Notes: generated by a model not told the origin, from the letters alone. DNA of 64,000 bases from Actinokineospora enzanensis DSM 44649 (GCF_000374445.1 NZ_KB894440.1:1-64000); one strand, 5' to 3'; shown: positions 36,512 to 46,566, counted from the stretch's first letter. Program-made: numbers and translations.

Positions 36512-38329
36512 CTAGGTCCCGGGCTGCACGTGGGCGATGAAGTAGTCCGCGAGCGCGTCCGGGGTGACTGTCTTGCCGTGGGTGAGCCAGCCGACCAGGG
36601 GCCGGTCTTTGACCGTGAACACCAGCACGCCGCCGTCGTCGCCGGTGCCCGCGCGGTAGGCGCCTTCCAGGCCGTTGCCGCGCCAGTCGGCGGCCACGTG
36701 GTCGCCCGCGGTCAGCGGGGTCAGCTCGGTGTCGAACAGCTGCTTGGCCTGGTCGAGCGAGCCGAACTGGGCGTAGTTGACGGTGTAGGAGTCGGCCAGG
36801 GCGCAGGTGACGTCCGCGGGGGACTCGCCCGTGTGGCACTGTCCGCCGTCGGCGACCGTGCCCGCGAGCTGCCGCAGACAGTCGGTGAACCCGGTGCCAT
36901 CCGCGGTCCCCTTGTTCTGACAGGACTCGGCGGTCGGTAGATTGTCGCCCTTGAAGTAGAGGTAGCCCCCTCCGGCGGCGAGTAGCGCCACGACGACCGA
37001 CACCGCGATCAGCACCGGCGTGCGGCGCGAGCGTTTCTTGACCGGCGCGGGCGCGCGCGGTGGCGTCGGGAAGTGGTGCTGGATCGGACCGGTGTGCACG
37101 GGCACGGCGGTACCGGTCTGTTGTCCGGGAACGGGTGCCGCAGGGACTGGAAACCCACCCGTGACCGGCGAGTTCTGCGGACTCTGCAGGTTCTGCGGGA
37201 CCGGCAGGCTCTGCGGGACCGGGAGCTGCGGCGCGGACACCGAGCCGGTGCGCATGCTGATGCCCTCGCGGGTGACCAGGTGCGCGCCCAACGCCACCGC
37301 GGTCTCCGGCTGGTCCAGGCTGATGGGCACCACCCGCAGCTGCTCCGCGATCAGCGTCGCCACCAGCGGGATCCGGCTGGAGCCACCGACCAGGTAGATC
37401 CCGGCGACCCGGTCAGCGGGCAGCCCGGTCTGGCGGATCGTGCCCGCCAGCACCTGGACGCTGCGCAGCAGGCTGGGCCGGATCAGCGCCTCCAGTTCGG
37501 CACGCGTGACCAGCACGTCGTCGAACGGCACCGGCATCGGCACCTCGGTCTGCGGATGCCGCGACAGCGTCTCCTTGGCCCCGGTGACGTCCTCCTGCAA
37601 CGCGCGGCGGGACCGGCGGTCGGCGGTGGACTCCGGCCGCAGCAGGTGTTGCCACGCGCGCGGGTCGCGGTGCGAGACCTGGCGGCCCACGTGTTCCAAC
37701 AGCGTCTGGTCCACGTCGACCCCGCCCAGGTCCGGTAGACCGTTCTCGGCCAGGACCGCGAACCCGCTCTGCGTCGCCGACACCACCGCGACGTCGAACG
37801 TACCCGCGCCCAGGTCATAGACCGCGAGAGCCTGTCCTGGGGCGAGGGTGTGGCCGAGGGACGTGAAATGCGCGGCAGCGGCCACCGGCTCCGGGATCAG
37901 GACCAGCGGCCCGGAGATCCCGGCCGACCGCGCCGCGGACAGCAGCACGTTGCGCCGGGCCACGCCCCACTGCGCAGGGTGCGTCAACCGGATCTCGTCC
38001 GGCTGCGCGCCGCCGAGCTGCCGCGAGACCTCGCGCAGCACGTGCCGCAGCACCGCCGCCAACGCCTCGGGCACCGGCACGACCACATCGCCGAGCAGCA
38101 GGTTGCCGTCGTCGATGCGCCGCTTGGGGTTCGGCTCGAACCGCGACGGGTCCAGCCGCGCGCGCCGCTCCGCCTCCCGGCCGACGACCAGCCCGCCCTC
38201 CTCGCTCGCGTAGACCGCGGAGGGCATGGTGGCGGCGCCGTCGACCTCGACCACCCGGGGTTCGCGACCGTGCGCGGACAGCACCGCGACCGTGTTCGAC
38301 GTGCCCAGGTCGACCGACAGCACCCGCAT
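36512..38329 (-). CDS. Membrane-anchored Hsp70-like ATPase with extracellular four-Cys domain (copy 2)
   Basis: This is a 605-residue protein. Residues 1 to about 375 are an Hsp70/actin-like nucleotide-binding domain (VDLGTSNTVAVLSAHG phosphate-1 loop, AVYDLGAGTFDVAVV phosphate-2, GIYLVGGSSRIPLVATLI adenosine motif). There is no peptide-binding domain. A Pro/Gln-rich linker leads to a basic stop, one TM (about 437-459), then about 146 residues outside with four Cys, GFTDCLRQLAGTVA and the C-terminal FTVKDRPLVG...YFIAHVQPG. ATG 38329 lies 2 nt after the stop of its paralogue. The role is unknown; it may signal envelope state to or from the cytoplasm. Confidence 0.85.
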   Translation of the reverse strand: MRVLSVDLGTSNTVAVLSAHGREPRVVEVDGAATMPSAVYASEEGGLVVGREAERRARLDPSRFEPNPKRRIDDGNLLLGDVVVPVPEALAAVLRHVLREVSRQLGGAQPDEIRLTHPAQWGVARRNVLLSAARSAGISGPLVLIPEPVAAAAHFTSLGHTLAPGQALAVYDLGAGTFDVAVVSATQSGFAVLAENGLPDLGGVDVDQTLLEHVGRQVSHRDPRAWQHLLRPESTADRRSRRALQEDVTGAKETLSRHPQTEVPMPVPFDDVLVTRAELEALIRPSLLRSVQVLAGTIRQTGLPADRVAGIYLVGGSSRIPLVATLIAEQLRVVPISLDQPETAVALGAHLVTREGISMRTGSVSAPQLPVPQSLPVPQNLQSPQNSPVTGGFPVPAAPVPGQQTGTAVPVHTGPIQHHFPTPPRAPAPVKKRSRRTPVLIAVSVVVALLAAGGGYLYFKGDNLPTAESCQNKGTADGTGFTDCLRQLAGTVADGGQCHTGESPADVTCALADSYTVNYAQFGSLDQAKQLFDTELTPLTAGDHVAADWRGNGLEGAYRAGTGDDGGVLVFTVKDRPLVGWLTHGKTVTPDALADYFIAHVQPGT

Positions 38330-38331
38330 GC

Positions 38332-40344
38332 TCAGGCGCCGTGCCCGGGTTGCACGTGGTCCTTGAAGTAGGTCACCACGTTGCCGCCGCCGCTGAGGCT
38401 GACCACGGCGCCCATCACCGGGGTGTCCTTGACCGTGAACGCGAGCAGGTTGCTGGTGCCCGCGATGTCGATGCTGTAGTACTTCCCGGACTTGTTGCCG
38501 CCGTTCCAGTCGCCGCTCTCCGAGGAGTCCTTGCTCGCATTCGCGGCGGAGAAGAACGCGTCCACGCTCTGGCTGACCATCTGCTCGTTGGAGAACTGGT
38601 AGTACAGGATCGTGTAGTTGCCCGACTTGCAGGTCACCGTGTTGGCGCCGGGGACGTTGGTGCCGCTTCCGCTGCCGCCCATGAGCTGGATGCCCTTGGC
38701 GCAGTCCGCCTGGGCGACCGTGCCCGCGATCTCGCGCAGGCACGGGGTGAAACCGCTGCTGTCGGTGGTCACGTCGGAGCAGTCCGCGGCCATGCCGCCG
38801 CCGGAGCCGGAGGTGGCGACGATCAGGCTGACCACGCCGATCACCACGACGGCGACGATCGCGGTGGCGACGTACCACATCCGGTTGGAGCTCTTGGCCG
38901 GGAGCGGGCGCGGACCGGGCTGCACCGGGATGGGCACGTGCTGGATCGGGGTGGGCACCGACGGCGGCGCCTGGATCGGCGTCGGCAGCGACGGTGGGTT
39001 CTGGATCGGGATCGGCGCCGACTGCGGGGCCTGCACGGATGTGGGGACCGAGACCGGGTTCTGGACCGGCGTCGGACGCGACGGCGGTCCGGGCACGACC
39101 CGCTGCGGGCCGCCGTTGGGGAACTGCTGGGCGGGGGTGGCGCCGGTGCTCGGGTTCTGGGGGTTCTGCGGCGCCTGTTGCGGGTTGAACCCGCCGGTGC
39201 GCGGCGGCACCATCGCGCGGGTGCGCTGGACGGCGTCGATCGTGCTGGACATGTCGCCGGTGCGCATGGTGATGCCCTCCTGGGGCACGTGGTGCGCGCC
39301 GAGGGCGACGGCGGTCTCCGGCTGGTCCAGGCTCGTCGGCACCACCCGCAGCTGCTCCGCGATCAGCGTCGCCACCAGCGGGATCCGGCTGGAGCCGCCC
39401 ACCAGGTAGATGCCGACCAGGCGGTCCGGGGTCATCCCGGTGGAGCGGATCGTGGCCGCTAACAGCTCGACGCTGCGCAGCATGCCCGCGCGGATCAGGC
39501 CCTCCAGCTCGACCCGGGTGACCAGCACGTCGTCGAACGGCTCGGGCAGCGGCACCTCGGTCTGCGGGTGCCGCGACAGCGCCTCCTTGGCCGCCTTCAC
39601 GTCCTCGCGCAGCGCGCGCTGGGCGCGCCGGTCGGCGGTCGACTCCGGACGCAGCAGCCGCTGCCAGCTCGCCGGGTCCCGCTGGGACACCTGGCGGCCC
39701 ACGTGTTCCAACAGCGCCTGGTCCACGTCGAGACCGCCCAGATCGGGCAGACCTGCCTCGGCCAGGACCACGAACCCGTTCTGGGTGGCGCCGACGATGG
39801 CCACGTCGAACGTGCCCGCGCCCAGGTCATAGACCGCGAGAGCCTGTCCCGGGGCCAGGGTCTGGCCGGGGAACGAGGCGAAGTGCGCGGCGGCCGCCAC
39901 CGGTTCGGGGACCAGGACCAGATTGGACCCCATGCCCGCCTGCCGCGCCGCGGACAGCAGCACGTTGCGGCGCACCGGGCCCCACTGCGCGGGGTGGGTC
40001 AGCCGCACCTCGTCCGGCTTGCTGTTGTTGAGCTGCCGGGAGGTCTCGTCGACCACCCGGCGCAGCACGCCTGCCAGCGCGTCGGTCACCGGCACCACGG
40101 CGTCGCCGAGCAGCAGCGTGCCCTCGTCCACCCGCCGCTTGGGGTTCGGCTCGAACCGCGACGGGTCCAGCCGGGCCCGGCGTTCCGCGTCGCGGCCGAC
40201 GACGAGGTTGCCGTCCTCCCCCGCGAACACGGCCGAAGGCATCATCGACGCGCCGTCGACGTCGACCACCCGCGGTGGGCGGCCGTGCGCGGACAGCACG
40301 GCGACGGTGTTCGACGTGCCGAGATCGACCGACAGGACGTTCAC
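38332..40344 (-). CDS. Membrane-anchored Hsp70-like ATPase with extracellular four-Cys domain (copy 1)
   Basis: This 670-residue paralogue of the next gene has the same plan: nucleotide-binding domain (VDLGTSNTVAVLSAHG, VYDLGAGTFDVAIVG, GIYLVGGSSRIPLVATLI), a long linker with PTPIQ/PxPVQ repeats, one TM (about 488-510, VATAIVAVVVIGVVSLIVATS), and an extracellular domain with four Cys, GFTPCLREIAGTVA and FTVKDTPVMG...YFKDHVQPG. The linker is longer than in copy 2. GTG 40344 has GGGGAG upstream. The two genes are 2 nt apart, so they form one operon divergent from lhr. It lacks the Hsp70 substrate-binding domain, so it is not a chaperone of DnaK type. Confidence 0.85.
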   Translation of the reverse strand: MNVLSVDLGTSNTVAVLSAHGRPPRVVDVDGASMMPSAVFAGEDGNLVVGRDAERRARLDPSRFEPNPKRRVDEGTLLLGDAVVPVTDALAGVLRRVVDETSRQLNNSKPDEVRLTHPAQWGPVRRNVLLSAARQAGMGSNLVLVPEPVAAAAHFASFPGQTLAPGQALAVYDLGAGTFDVAIVGATQNGFVVLAEAGLPDLGGLDVDQALLEHVGRQVSQRDPASWQRLLRPESTADRRAQRALREDVKAAKEALSRHPQTEVPLPEPFDDVLVTRVELEGLIRAGMLRSVELLAATIRSTGMTPDRLVGIYLVGGSSRIPLVATLIAEQLRVVPTSLDQPETAVALGAHHVPQEGITMRTGDMSSTIDAVQRTRAMVPPRTGGFNPQQAPQNPQNPSTGATPAQQFPNGGPQRVVPGPPSRPTPVQNPVSVPTSVQAPQSAPIPIQNPPSLPTPIQAPPSVPTPIQHVPIPVQPGPRPLPAKSSNRMWYVATAIVAVVVIGVVSLIVATSGSGGGMAADCSDVTTDSSGFTPCLREIAGTVAQADCAKGIQLMGGSGSGTNVPGANTVTCKSGNYTILYYQFSNEQMVSQSVDAFFSAANASKDSSESGDWNGGNKSGKYYSIDIAGTSNLLAFTVKDTPVMGAVVSLSGGGNVVTYFKDHVQPGHGA

Positions 40345-40678
40345 TGCTCTCCCCTCACCACAACCCCGACCTGCTCCCCCCAGGGTGTTCTCGCAGATGC
40401 TCCCACGCGCGATACGCCCTGTGGGCACGGTCTCCCAGATATGCGCGTGCGCGAACGAAATCCGGCGGGCCGCCAACCGTACCCAGGTCCGACGCGTCCT
40501 TCCGGTAATCGAGACCGGATCGCGCCCTGGGTCGCGGGTGGACACCCGGCGCGGACACGGAGCGTCGACGGCGTTTTGCGGTGTGTCCACACCGGCGGTT
40601 GTCCACAAGGCCGCGAAGTTGTCCACAGGCGGGTGCCGGGCCGTGGCGCTGTCGGGGAGCAGGGGTAACCATGGCCGC
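40345..40678. other. Divergent control region between Hsp70-like operon and lhr
   Basis: This is a 334-bp gap between divergent genes. It contains a cluster of DnaA-like boxes at 40583-40627, close to lhr. No gene is supported. No LexA box was found. Confidence 0.6.
40583..40627. promoter_or_regulatory. Cluster of three DnaA-box-like sites upstream of lhr
   Basis: GTGTCCACA (40583-40591, 8 of 9), TTGTCCACA (40599-40607) and TTGTCCACA (40619-40627) lie in the same orientation at 16- and 20-bp spacing, 50-95 nt before the lhr start. Confidence 0.55.
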
Positions 40679-43600
40679 ATGACCACCGACGACGCGCTCG
40701 ACCTGTTCACCGCCCCGACCCGGACCTGGTTCACCGGGGCGTTCGCCGCGCCGACCGCCGCCCAGCTCGGGGCCTGGCGGGCGGCCGCGGCGGGCGAGCA
40801 CGCGCTGGTGGTCGCGCCGACCGGGTCCGGCAAGACGCTGGCGGCGTTCCTGTGGGCGCTGGACCGGCTGGCCGCCGACGGGGTGCCCGCGGACGCCAAG
40901 CGCCGCTGCCGGGTGCTCTACATCTCGCCGCTGAAGGCGCTGGCGGTCGACGTCCAGCGCAACCTGCGGGCGCCGCTGGCGGGCATCCGGCAGGCCGCGC
41001 ACCGACTGGAGCTGCCCGAACCGGACATCACGGTCGGCACCCGCACCGGCGACACCCCGGCCGAGGAGCGCCGCGGCTTCGCCCGCACCCCGCCGGACGT
41101 GCTGGTGACCACGCCGGAGTCGCTGTTCCTGCTGCTCACCTCCGCGGCCAGGGAGTCGCTGCGCGGGGTGCGCACGGTGATCCTGGACGAGGTGCACGCG
41201 GTGGCGGGCACCAAGCGCGGCTCGCACCTGGCGCTGTCGCTGGAGCGGCTGGACGCGCTGCTGGAGCGCCCGGCCCAGCGGATCGGGCTGTCCGCGACGG
41301 TGCGGCCGGTCGAGGAGGTCAGCGGCTACCTGGGCGGCGGGCGGCCGGTGTCACTGGTGCAGCCGGAGACCGGCAAGACGATCCGGGTGCGGGTGGAGGT
41401 GCCGGTCGAGGACATGGCGAGTCTGGGCGAGGGTCCGGCCGCGCCGGTCGACCCCGACTCGCCGGAACCGCCCGCGCAGGCGTCGATCTGGCCGATGGTG
41501 GAGCGCCGGGTGCTGGAGCTGGTGCGCGCGCACCGGTCGACGATCGTGTTCTCGAACTCGCGGCGGCTGGCCGAGCGGCTCACCGCCCGGCTCAACGAGC
41601 TGGCCGCGGAACAGCCGGTCGACCTGGACCGGTTCCCGGCGCAGGCGATCGGGCAGTCCGGGCTGACCACGATGGTCGAACCGGTGGTGGCCCGCGCGCA
41701 CCACGGGTCGATGTCGCGCGAGCAGCGCACGCTGGTGGAGGAGGACCTCAAGTCGGGGCGGCTGCCGTGCGTGGTGGCCACCTCGTCGCTGGAGCTGGGC
41801 ATCGACATGGGCGCGGTCGACCTGGTGGTGCAGATCGAGGCGCCGCCCACGGTGGCCTCCGGGCTGCAGCGGGTCGGCCGGGCCGGGCACCAGGTCGGCG
41901 CGGTGTCCGAGGGGGTGATGTTCCCGAAGTTCCGCGGCGACCTGGTGTCCTGCGCGGTGGTGGCGGAACGGATGGCGCAGGGCGCGATCGAGGCCGTGCG
42001 CTACCCGCGCAACCCGTTGGACGTGCTGGCCCAGCACATCGTGGCCATGGTGGCGCTGGAACCGTGGCCGGTCGAGGAGCTGGCCCGGCTGGTGCGCCGG
42101 GCCGCCCCCTACGCCGCGCTGCCCGACTCGGCGCTGCACTCGGTGCTGGACATGCTGGCGGGCCGCTATCCCAGCGAGGAGTTCGGCGAGCTGCGACCGC
42201 GGATCACCTGGGACCGGATCGGCGGCGAGCTGCGCGGCAGGCCGGGCGCGCAGCGGCTGGCGGTCACCTCCGGCGGCACCATCCCCGACCGCGGCCTGTT
42301 CACCGTGACCACGCCGCCGAGCGAGAACGGCGCCGGGTCGCGGGTGGGCGAGCTGGACGAGGAGATGGTCTACGAGTCCCGGGTCGGCGACACGTTCCTG
42401 CTGGGCACGTCCGCGTGGCGGGTGCAGGACATCACGCACGACCGCGTGATCGTCACCCCGGCGCCCGGTGAGCCCGCGCGGATGCCGTTCTGGAAGGGCG
42501 ACACCCCGGGCAGGCCGCTGGAACTGGGCCGCGCGCTGGGCGCGTTCGTGCGCGAACTGTCCAGTATGGACGGTCCGGCGGCGCGGGCGCGGGCCGCGCG
42601 CGCCGGGCTGGACGAGTGGGCCACCGACAACCTGCTCGCCTACCTGACCGAGCAGCGGCAGACCGCCCGGCACGTGCCCGACGACCGGACCGTCCTGGTG
42701 GAACGGTTCCGCGACGAGCTCGGCGACTGGCGGCTGGTGGTGCACTCGCCGTTCGGCGCCCAGGTCAACGCCCCGTGGGCGCTGGCCATCGGGGCCCGGC
42801 TGCGCGAGCGGCGCGGGGTGGAGGCACAGATCGCGCACGCCGACGACGGCATCGTGGTGCGGCTGCCGGACGCGGTCGACGACGCGGGCCAGGAGGTGGT
42901 CGCGGGCGTCGAGGACGTGCTGCTCAACCCGGAGGAGGTGGAGCAGATCGTGGTCGCCGAGGTGGGCGGGTCGGCGCTGTTCGCGTCCCGCTTCCGCGAG
43001 TGCGCGGCCCGTTCCCTGCTGCTGCCCCGGCGCGACCCACGGCGGCGCACGCCGCTGTGGCAGCAACGGCAGCGGTCGGCGCAGCTGCTGTCGGTGGCGG
43101 CGAAGTACGAGCGGTTCCCGGTGGTGCTGGAGGCGATGCGCGAGTGCCTGCAGGACGTCTACGACGTGGCCGGGCTGCGCGAGCTGATGACCGACGTGCG
43201 GGCCCGCCGGGTTCGGGTGGTCGAGGTGGAGACGCCGTCGGCCTCGCCGTTCGCGCGCAGCCTGCTGTTCGGCTATGTCGGGATGTTCCTCTACGGCGTC
43301 GACGTCCCGCTGGCCGAGCGACGCGCGGCCGCACTGTCGCTCGACAGCGCCCTGCTGGCAGAGCTGCTGGGCTCCGAGGCCATCCGCGAGCTGCTCGACA
43401 CCGAGGTGCTCACCGAGGTCGAACGCTCCCTGCAACGCCTGGATCCCCAGCGGCACGCCCGGCACGCCGAGGACGCGGCCGACCTGCTGCGGTTCCTCGG
43501 CGACCTGTCGGTGGCGGAGGCGGCCGAGCGGGGCGTGCGCGCGGAGTGGCTGACCGAGCTGGCGGCGGCGCGCCGGGTGCTGCGGGTGCGCATCGCGAGC

Positions 43601-45316
43601 GAGGAACGCTATATCGCCGTGGAGGACGCGAGCCGGGTCCGCGACGCGCTGGGCACCGCGCTGCCGGTGGGCGTGCCGGAGGCGTTCACCGAACCGGTGG
43701 TCGACCCGCTCGGCGACCTGCTCGCCCGCTACGCCCGCACCCACGGCCCGTTCCCGGCGCTGGACGCCGCCACCCGCTTCGGCCTGGGCGTCTCGGTGGT
43801 GACCGGCGTGCTGGAACGCCTGTCCGCCACCGGCCGCCTCGTCCGCGGCGAACTGCGCCCCGGCGGCACACACACCGAGTACTGCGACGCCGACGTCCTG
43901 CGCCGCCTGCGCCGCGCCTCGCTCGCCCGCCTGCGCGCCGAGGTCGAACCCGTCGAACCCGCCGCCCTCGGCCGCTTCCTGCCCACCTGGCACGGCATCG
44001 GCCGCCGCACCCGCTCCGCGCCGACCGCGGACGACGTACTGTCCATTGTGGAACAACTCGCTGGCGCCCCACTGCCTGCGAGCGCGGTGGAGTCGCTGAT
44101 CCTGCCCGCCCGCCTGCCCGGCTATTCCCCGGCACTGCTCGACGAGCTCACCACCGCGGGCGAGGTCACCTGGTGCGGCACCGGCTCCCTGGCAGGCGGC
44201 GACGGCTGGGTCGCCCTCGCCCCCGCCGACGTGGCCGACCTGCTGCTGCCCGAGGTGGAGGACGCCGTACCGGACACCCCGCTGCACGGCGCCGTACTGT
44301 CCGCATTGGACGGCGGAGCCCTGTTCTTCCGCCAGATCACCGACCGCGCCACCGCCGTACTTGTCGACGGCGGCGCCCCCTCCCCCACCGACGCCGACGT
44401 CGTAGCCGCCCTGTGGGACCTGGTATGGGGCGGCCTGATCACCAACGACACCATCGCCCCCCTGCGCGCCCTGGTCTCCGGCAAGGGCGCCGCCCACAAA
44501 CCCCGCCGCACGGCACCCCGCGGCCGCTACGCCCGACTGCGCACCGCCCGCCCCGCCATGCCCTCCCGCACCGGCCCACCCACCGTCGGCGGCCGCTGGT
44601 CCCTGGTCACCCCGCGTGAACCCGACCCCACCCGCCGCGCCCACGCCCGCGCCGAGGCCTTCCTGGAACGCCACGGCGTCCTCACCCGCGGCGCCCTGGA
44701 CACCGAACGCGTCACCGGCGGCTTCAGCGGCATCTACAAGGTGCTACGCGCCATGGAGGACACCGGCCAGATCATCCGCGGCTACGTCGTGGAAGGCCTG
44801 GGCGCCACCCAGTTCGCCGCCCGCGGCGCCGTCGACCGCCTCCGCGCCCACTCCCACCCCGAACCCACCATGCAGCAGACCGACGTCGTCCAGGCCCCCG
44901 GCTGGCCAACCCCCGCGAGCCTGACCCGCCCCCGCGAGTCCCCACCCCCACCGGCCGTGGTCCTCGCCGCCGCCGACCCAGCCCAGCCCTACGGCGCCGC
45001 CCTCACCTGGCCGGACCCGGTAGGCGGCGGAAAGCACCGCCCGGCTCGCAAAGCAGGCGCCCTCACGATACTCGTGGACGGCACCCCGGTCCTCTACGTG
45101 GAACGCGGCGGCAAAACCCTCCTCACCTTCACCGAAGCCGAACCACCCCTCCGCGCCGCCCTCACCGCCCTCACCCAAGCCGTCCACGACGGCTGGCTCG
45201 GCTCCCTCTCGGTCCGAAAGACAGACGGCGAGACAGCCCTCACCTCCCCCCTGTCCACCCTCCTCCGCGAAGCCGGTTTCCACCCCACCCCCCAAGGCCT
45301 CCGCCTCAGACCCTGA
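40679..45316 (+). CDS. lhr: Large helicase Lhr
   Basis: Lhr is a 3'-5' superfamily 2 helicase linked to DNA repair. The 1545-residue product matches the full-length type. Motif Q/I is APTGSGKTLAAFLWALD, Ia YISPLKALAVDV, II DEVHAVAG, III LSATVRP, then the second RecA-like domain (VFSNSRRLAERLTARLN, ATSSLELGIDMGAVDLVVQIE, GRAGH). The Lhr-specific winged helix and beta-barrel core extend to about residue 870. The remaining ~650 residues form the C-terminal domain with further winged helices. ATG 40679 (MTTDDALDLFTAPT) is chosen. DnaA-like boxes lie just upstream and a perfect hairpin ends the gene. Confidence 0.95.
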   Translation: MTTDDALDLFTAPTRTWFTGAFAAPTAAQLGAWRAAAAGEHALVVAPTGSGKTLAAFLWALDRLAADGVPADAKRRCRVLYISPLKALAVDVQRNLRAPLAGIRQAAHRLELPEPDITVGTRTGDTPAEERRGFARTPPDVLVTTPESLFLLLTSAARESLRGVRTVILDEVHAVAGTKRGSHLALSLERLDALLERPAQRIGLSATVRPVEEVSGYLGGGRPVSLVQPETGKTIRVRVEVPVEDMASLGEGPAAPVDPDSPEPPAQASIWPMVERRVLELVRAHRSTIVFSNSRRLAERLTARLNELAAEQPVDLDRFPAQAIGQSGLTTMVEPVVARAHHGSMSREQRTLVEEDLKSGRLPCVVATSSLELGIDMGAVDLVVQIEAPPTVASGLQRVGRAGHQVGAVSEGVMFPKFRGDLVSCAVVAERMAQGAIEAVRYPRNPLDVLAQHIVAMVALEPWPVEELARLVRRAAPYAALPDSALHSVLDMLAGRYPSEEFGELRPRITWDRIGGELRGRPGAQRLAVTSGGTIPDRGLFTVTTPPSENGAGSRVGELDEEMVYESRVGDTFLLGTSAWRVQDITHDRVIVTPAPGEPARMPFWKGDTPGRPLELGRALGAFVRELSSMDGPAARARAARAGLDEWATDNLLAYLTEQRQTARHVPDDRTVLVERFRDELGDWRLVVHSPFGAQVNAPWALAIGARLRERRGVEAQIAHADDGIVVRLPDAVDDAGQEVVAGVEDVLLNPEEVEQIVVAEVGGSALFASRFRECAARSLLLPRRDPRRRTPLWQQRQRSAQLLSVAAKYERFPVVLEAMRECLQDVYDVAGLRELMTDVRARRVRVVEVETPSASPFARSLLFGYVGMFLYGVDVPLAERRAAALSLDSALLAELLGSEAIRELLDTEVLTEVERSLQRLDPQRHARHAEDAADLLRFLGDLSVAEAAERGVRAEWLTELAAARRVLRVRIASEERYIAVEDASRVRDALGTALPVGVPEAFTEPVVDPLGDLLARYARTHGPFPALDAATRFGLGVSVVTGVLERLSATGRLVRGELRPGGTHTEYCDADVLRRLRRASLARLRAEVEPVEPAALGRFLPTWHGIGRRTRSAPTADDVLSIVEQLAGAPLPASAVESLILPARLPGYSPALLDELTTAGEVTWCGTGSLAGGDGWVALAPADVADLLLPEVEDAVPDTPLHGAVLSALDGGALFFRQITDRATAVLVDGGAPSPTDADVVAALWDLVWGGLITNDTIAPLRALVSGKGAAHKPRRTAPRGRYARLRTARPAMPSRTGPPTVGGRWSLVTPREPDPTRRAHARAEAFLERHGVLTRGALDTERVTGGFSGIYKVLRAMEDTGQIIRGYVVEGLGATQFAARGAVDRLRAHSHPEPTMQQTDVVQAPGWPTPASLTRPRESPPPPAVVLAAADPAQPYGAALTWPDPVGGGKHRPARKAGALTILVDGTPVLYVERGGKTLLTFTEAEPPLRAALTALTQAVHDGWLGSLSVRKTDGETALTSPLSTLLREAGFHPTPQGLRLRP

Positions 45317-45329
45317 GCCGGAGGCCTTT
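45296..45329 (+). terminator. Terminator overlapping the lhr stop codon
   Basis: GGCCTCCG (45296-45303) pairs with CGGAGGCC (45319-45326), and the inner CTCAG/CTGAG also pair. The hairpin includes the TGA stop (45314-45316) and is followed by TTTCCCTT. Confidence 0.85.
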
Positions 45330-45837
45330 CCCTTGCCCCCCAACCACTTCATCCCCTCATCGAGTGACCTCGACCCCAGCCCGTAACGCCACATTCCCCC
45401 GACCGTATGGCCCAAACCGGGAATGTTTCACCCGGCTACCCGCGTTCGCTTAATAAATCGGTGCGGGCGAAGCGGGCCACACCCCTCAAGCGCGCCGAAG
45501 CCACCCCAGCACCTCGACGCCCCACCCGCCCCACCAACAGAAAGGAGGAACCACGCCCCAACGGGCACCCCGAGCCGCCACCCAGCACACCCAAGCAACC
45601 ACGCAGCACCCCGGACAACACAGCACCCCAGGCAACACAGCACGGACCGCACCTCCCGCCCGAACCAGCCACACCACCCGGCCAACTTCACCACCCGGTC
45701 CACCTCGACAGCCGTCAGCTACACACGACCGCCCATCGGGGCCGGAGAAGTTCGCCGGGCCTGGGGGTCATCGTGTTGGCAAGCAAGTCATCCGAGCCAA
45801 CCAGCCAAGCCCACCGACGACCAGGGGAGCGCGTGGG
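45327..45837. other. Gene-free stretch after lhr
   Basis: This 511-bp region lies between convergent transcripts. It is rich in ACC/CCA runs and contains an AT-rich patch near 45450 (gcttaataaatc). Several open frames exist on the minus strand but are low-complexity (Gly/Trp/Cys-rich) and unsupported. Nothing functional is recognised. Confidence 0.55.
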
Positions 45838-46566
45838 TCAGCGAGGGGTGAGGACGCAGAACTCGTTGCCTTCGGGGTCGGCCAGGACCGTCCACGGCGC
45901 ATCCCCCTGCTCGATGTCCACATGGGACGCACCCAGCGCCAGCAGGCGTGACACGGCGGCGGTTTGGCTTTCGCCGGGCCGAGGGGCAAGGTCGAGGTGT
46001 ACCCGGTTCTTGCCGGGCGGAAGCGCGGGCACGCGGAGGAATTCGAGCCAGGGGCCACGGCCGGTGAGCGAGCGGAGCGAGGCGAACGCGGGTTCGTCGC
46101 GGACGATCGGCCAGTCCGTCGCGGCGGCCCAGAAGTTGGCCAGCGGACCCGGGTCGAGGGCGTTGAGGATGATCGCGGCGATCGCGCCCGTGTCGGCGTA
46201 TTCCGGGCGGGGGTCGAGGGCGCAGAACTCGTTGCCCTCGGGGTCGGCCAGGACCACCCAGGGGGCCTCGCCCTGTCCGATGTCCACATGGGACGCTCCA
46301 AGGGACAGTGCCTTGGTCACCAGGGCGGCCTGGGCGGTCGGGGAGATGCTGGGGAGGTCCAGGTGCAGCGGGTTGACCGAGGTTTTCGGGTCCGACACCG
46401 GGACGAAGGTCAGGTCCAGCGGCCAACCGTCCATGGCCGGGGCGGTGACGTCGACCTCGGTGGCGTCGCCCTGGGTGATCTCCCATCCGAGCAGGTCGGC
46501 CCAGAACCTGGCCAGGGTGGCCGGGTCTCGGGCGTCCACGACCACATTGACCAGGCGCGTCGGCAT
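45838..46566 (-). CDS. Double VOC (glyoxalase-like) domain protein
   Basis: This is a 242-residue cytoplasmic protein with two Glyoxalase_6-type VOC domains. Both halves share the motif LGASHVDIxQGxAPWxVLADPEGNEFC (once near residue 105, once near 230), so the halves arose by internal duplication. Substrate and metal are unknown. ATG 46566 (MPTRLVNVVVDARDPATLARFW) is the start. It is 17 nt downstream of the META-domain gene, so it is probably in the sigma-factor operon. Confidence 0.82.
   Translation of the reverse strand: MPTRLVNVVVDARDPATLARFWADLLGWEITQGDATEVDVTAPAMDGWPLDLTFVPVSDPKTSVNPLHLDLPSISPTAQAALVTKALSLGASHVDIGQGEAPWVVLADPEGNEFCALDPRPEYADTGAIAAIILNALDPGPLANFWAAATDWPIVRDEPAFASLRSLTGRGPWLEFLRVPALPPGKNRVHLDLAPRPGESQTAAVSRLLALGASHVDIEQGDAPWTVLADPEGNEFCVLTPR

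Noticed and set aside
41351-44674. Minus-strand open frame of ~1100 codons inside lhr
   Set aside because: It lies wholly antisense to lhr and has the Gly/Gln/Arg/His composition typical of antisense shadows.
45428-45703. Cys/Gly/Trp-rich short frames in the post-lhr gap
   Set aside because: They are low-complexity, there are several overlapping alternatives, and no ribosome site or homology was recognised.
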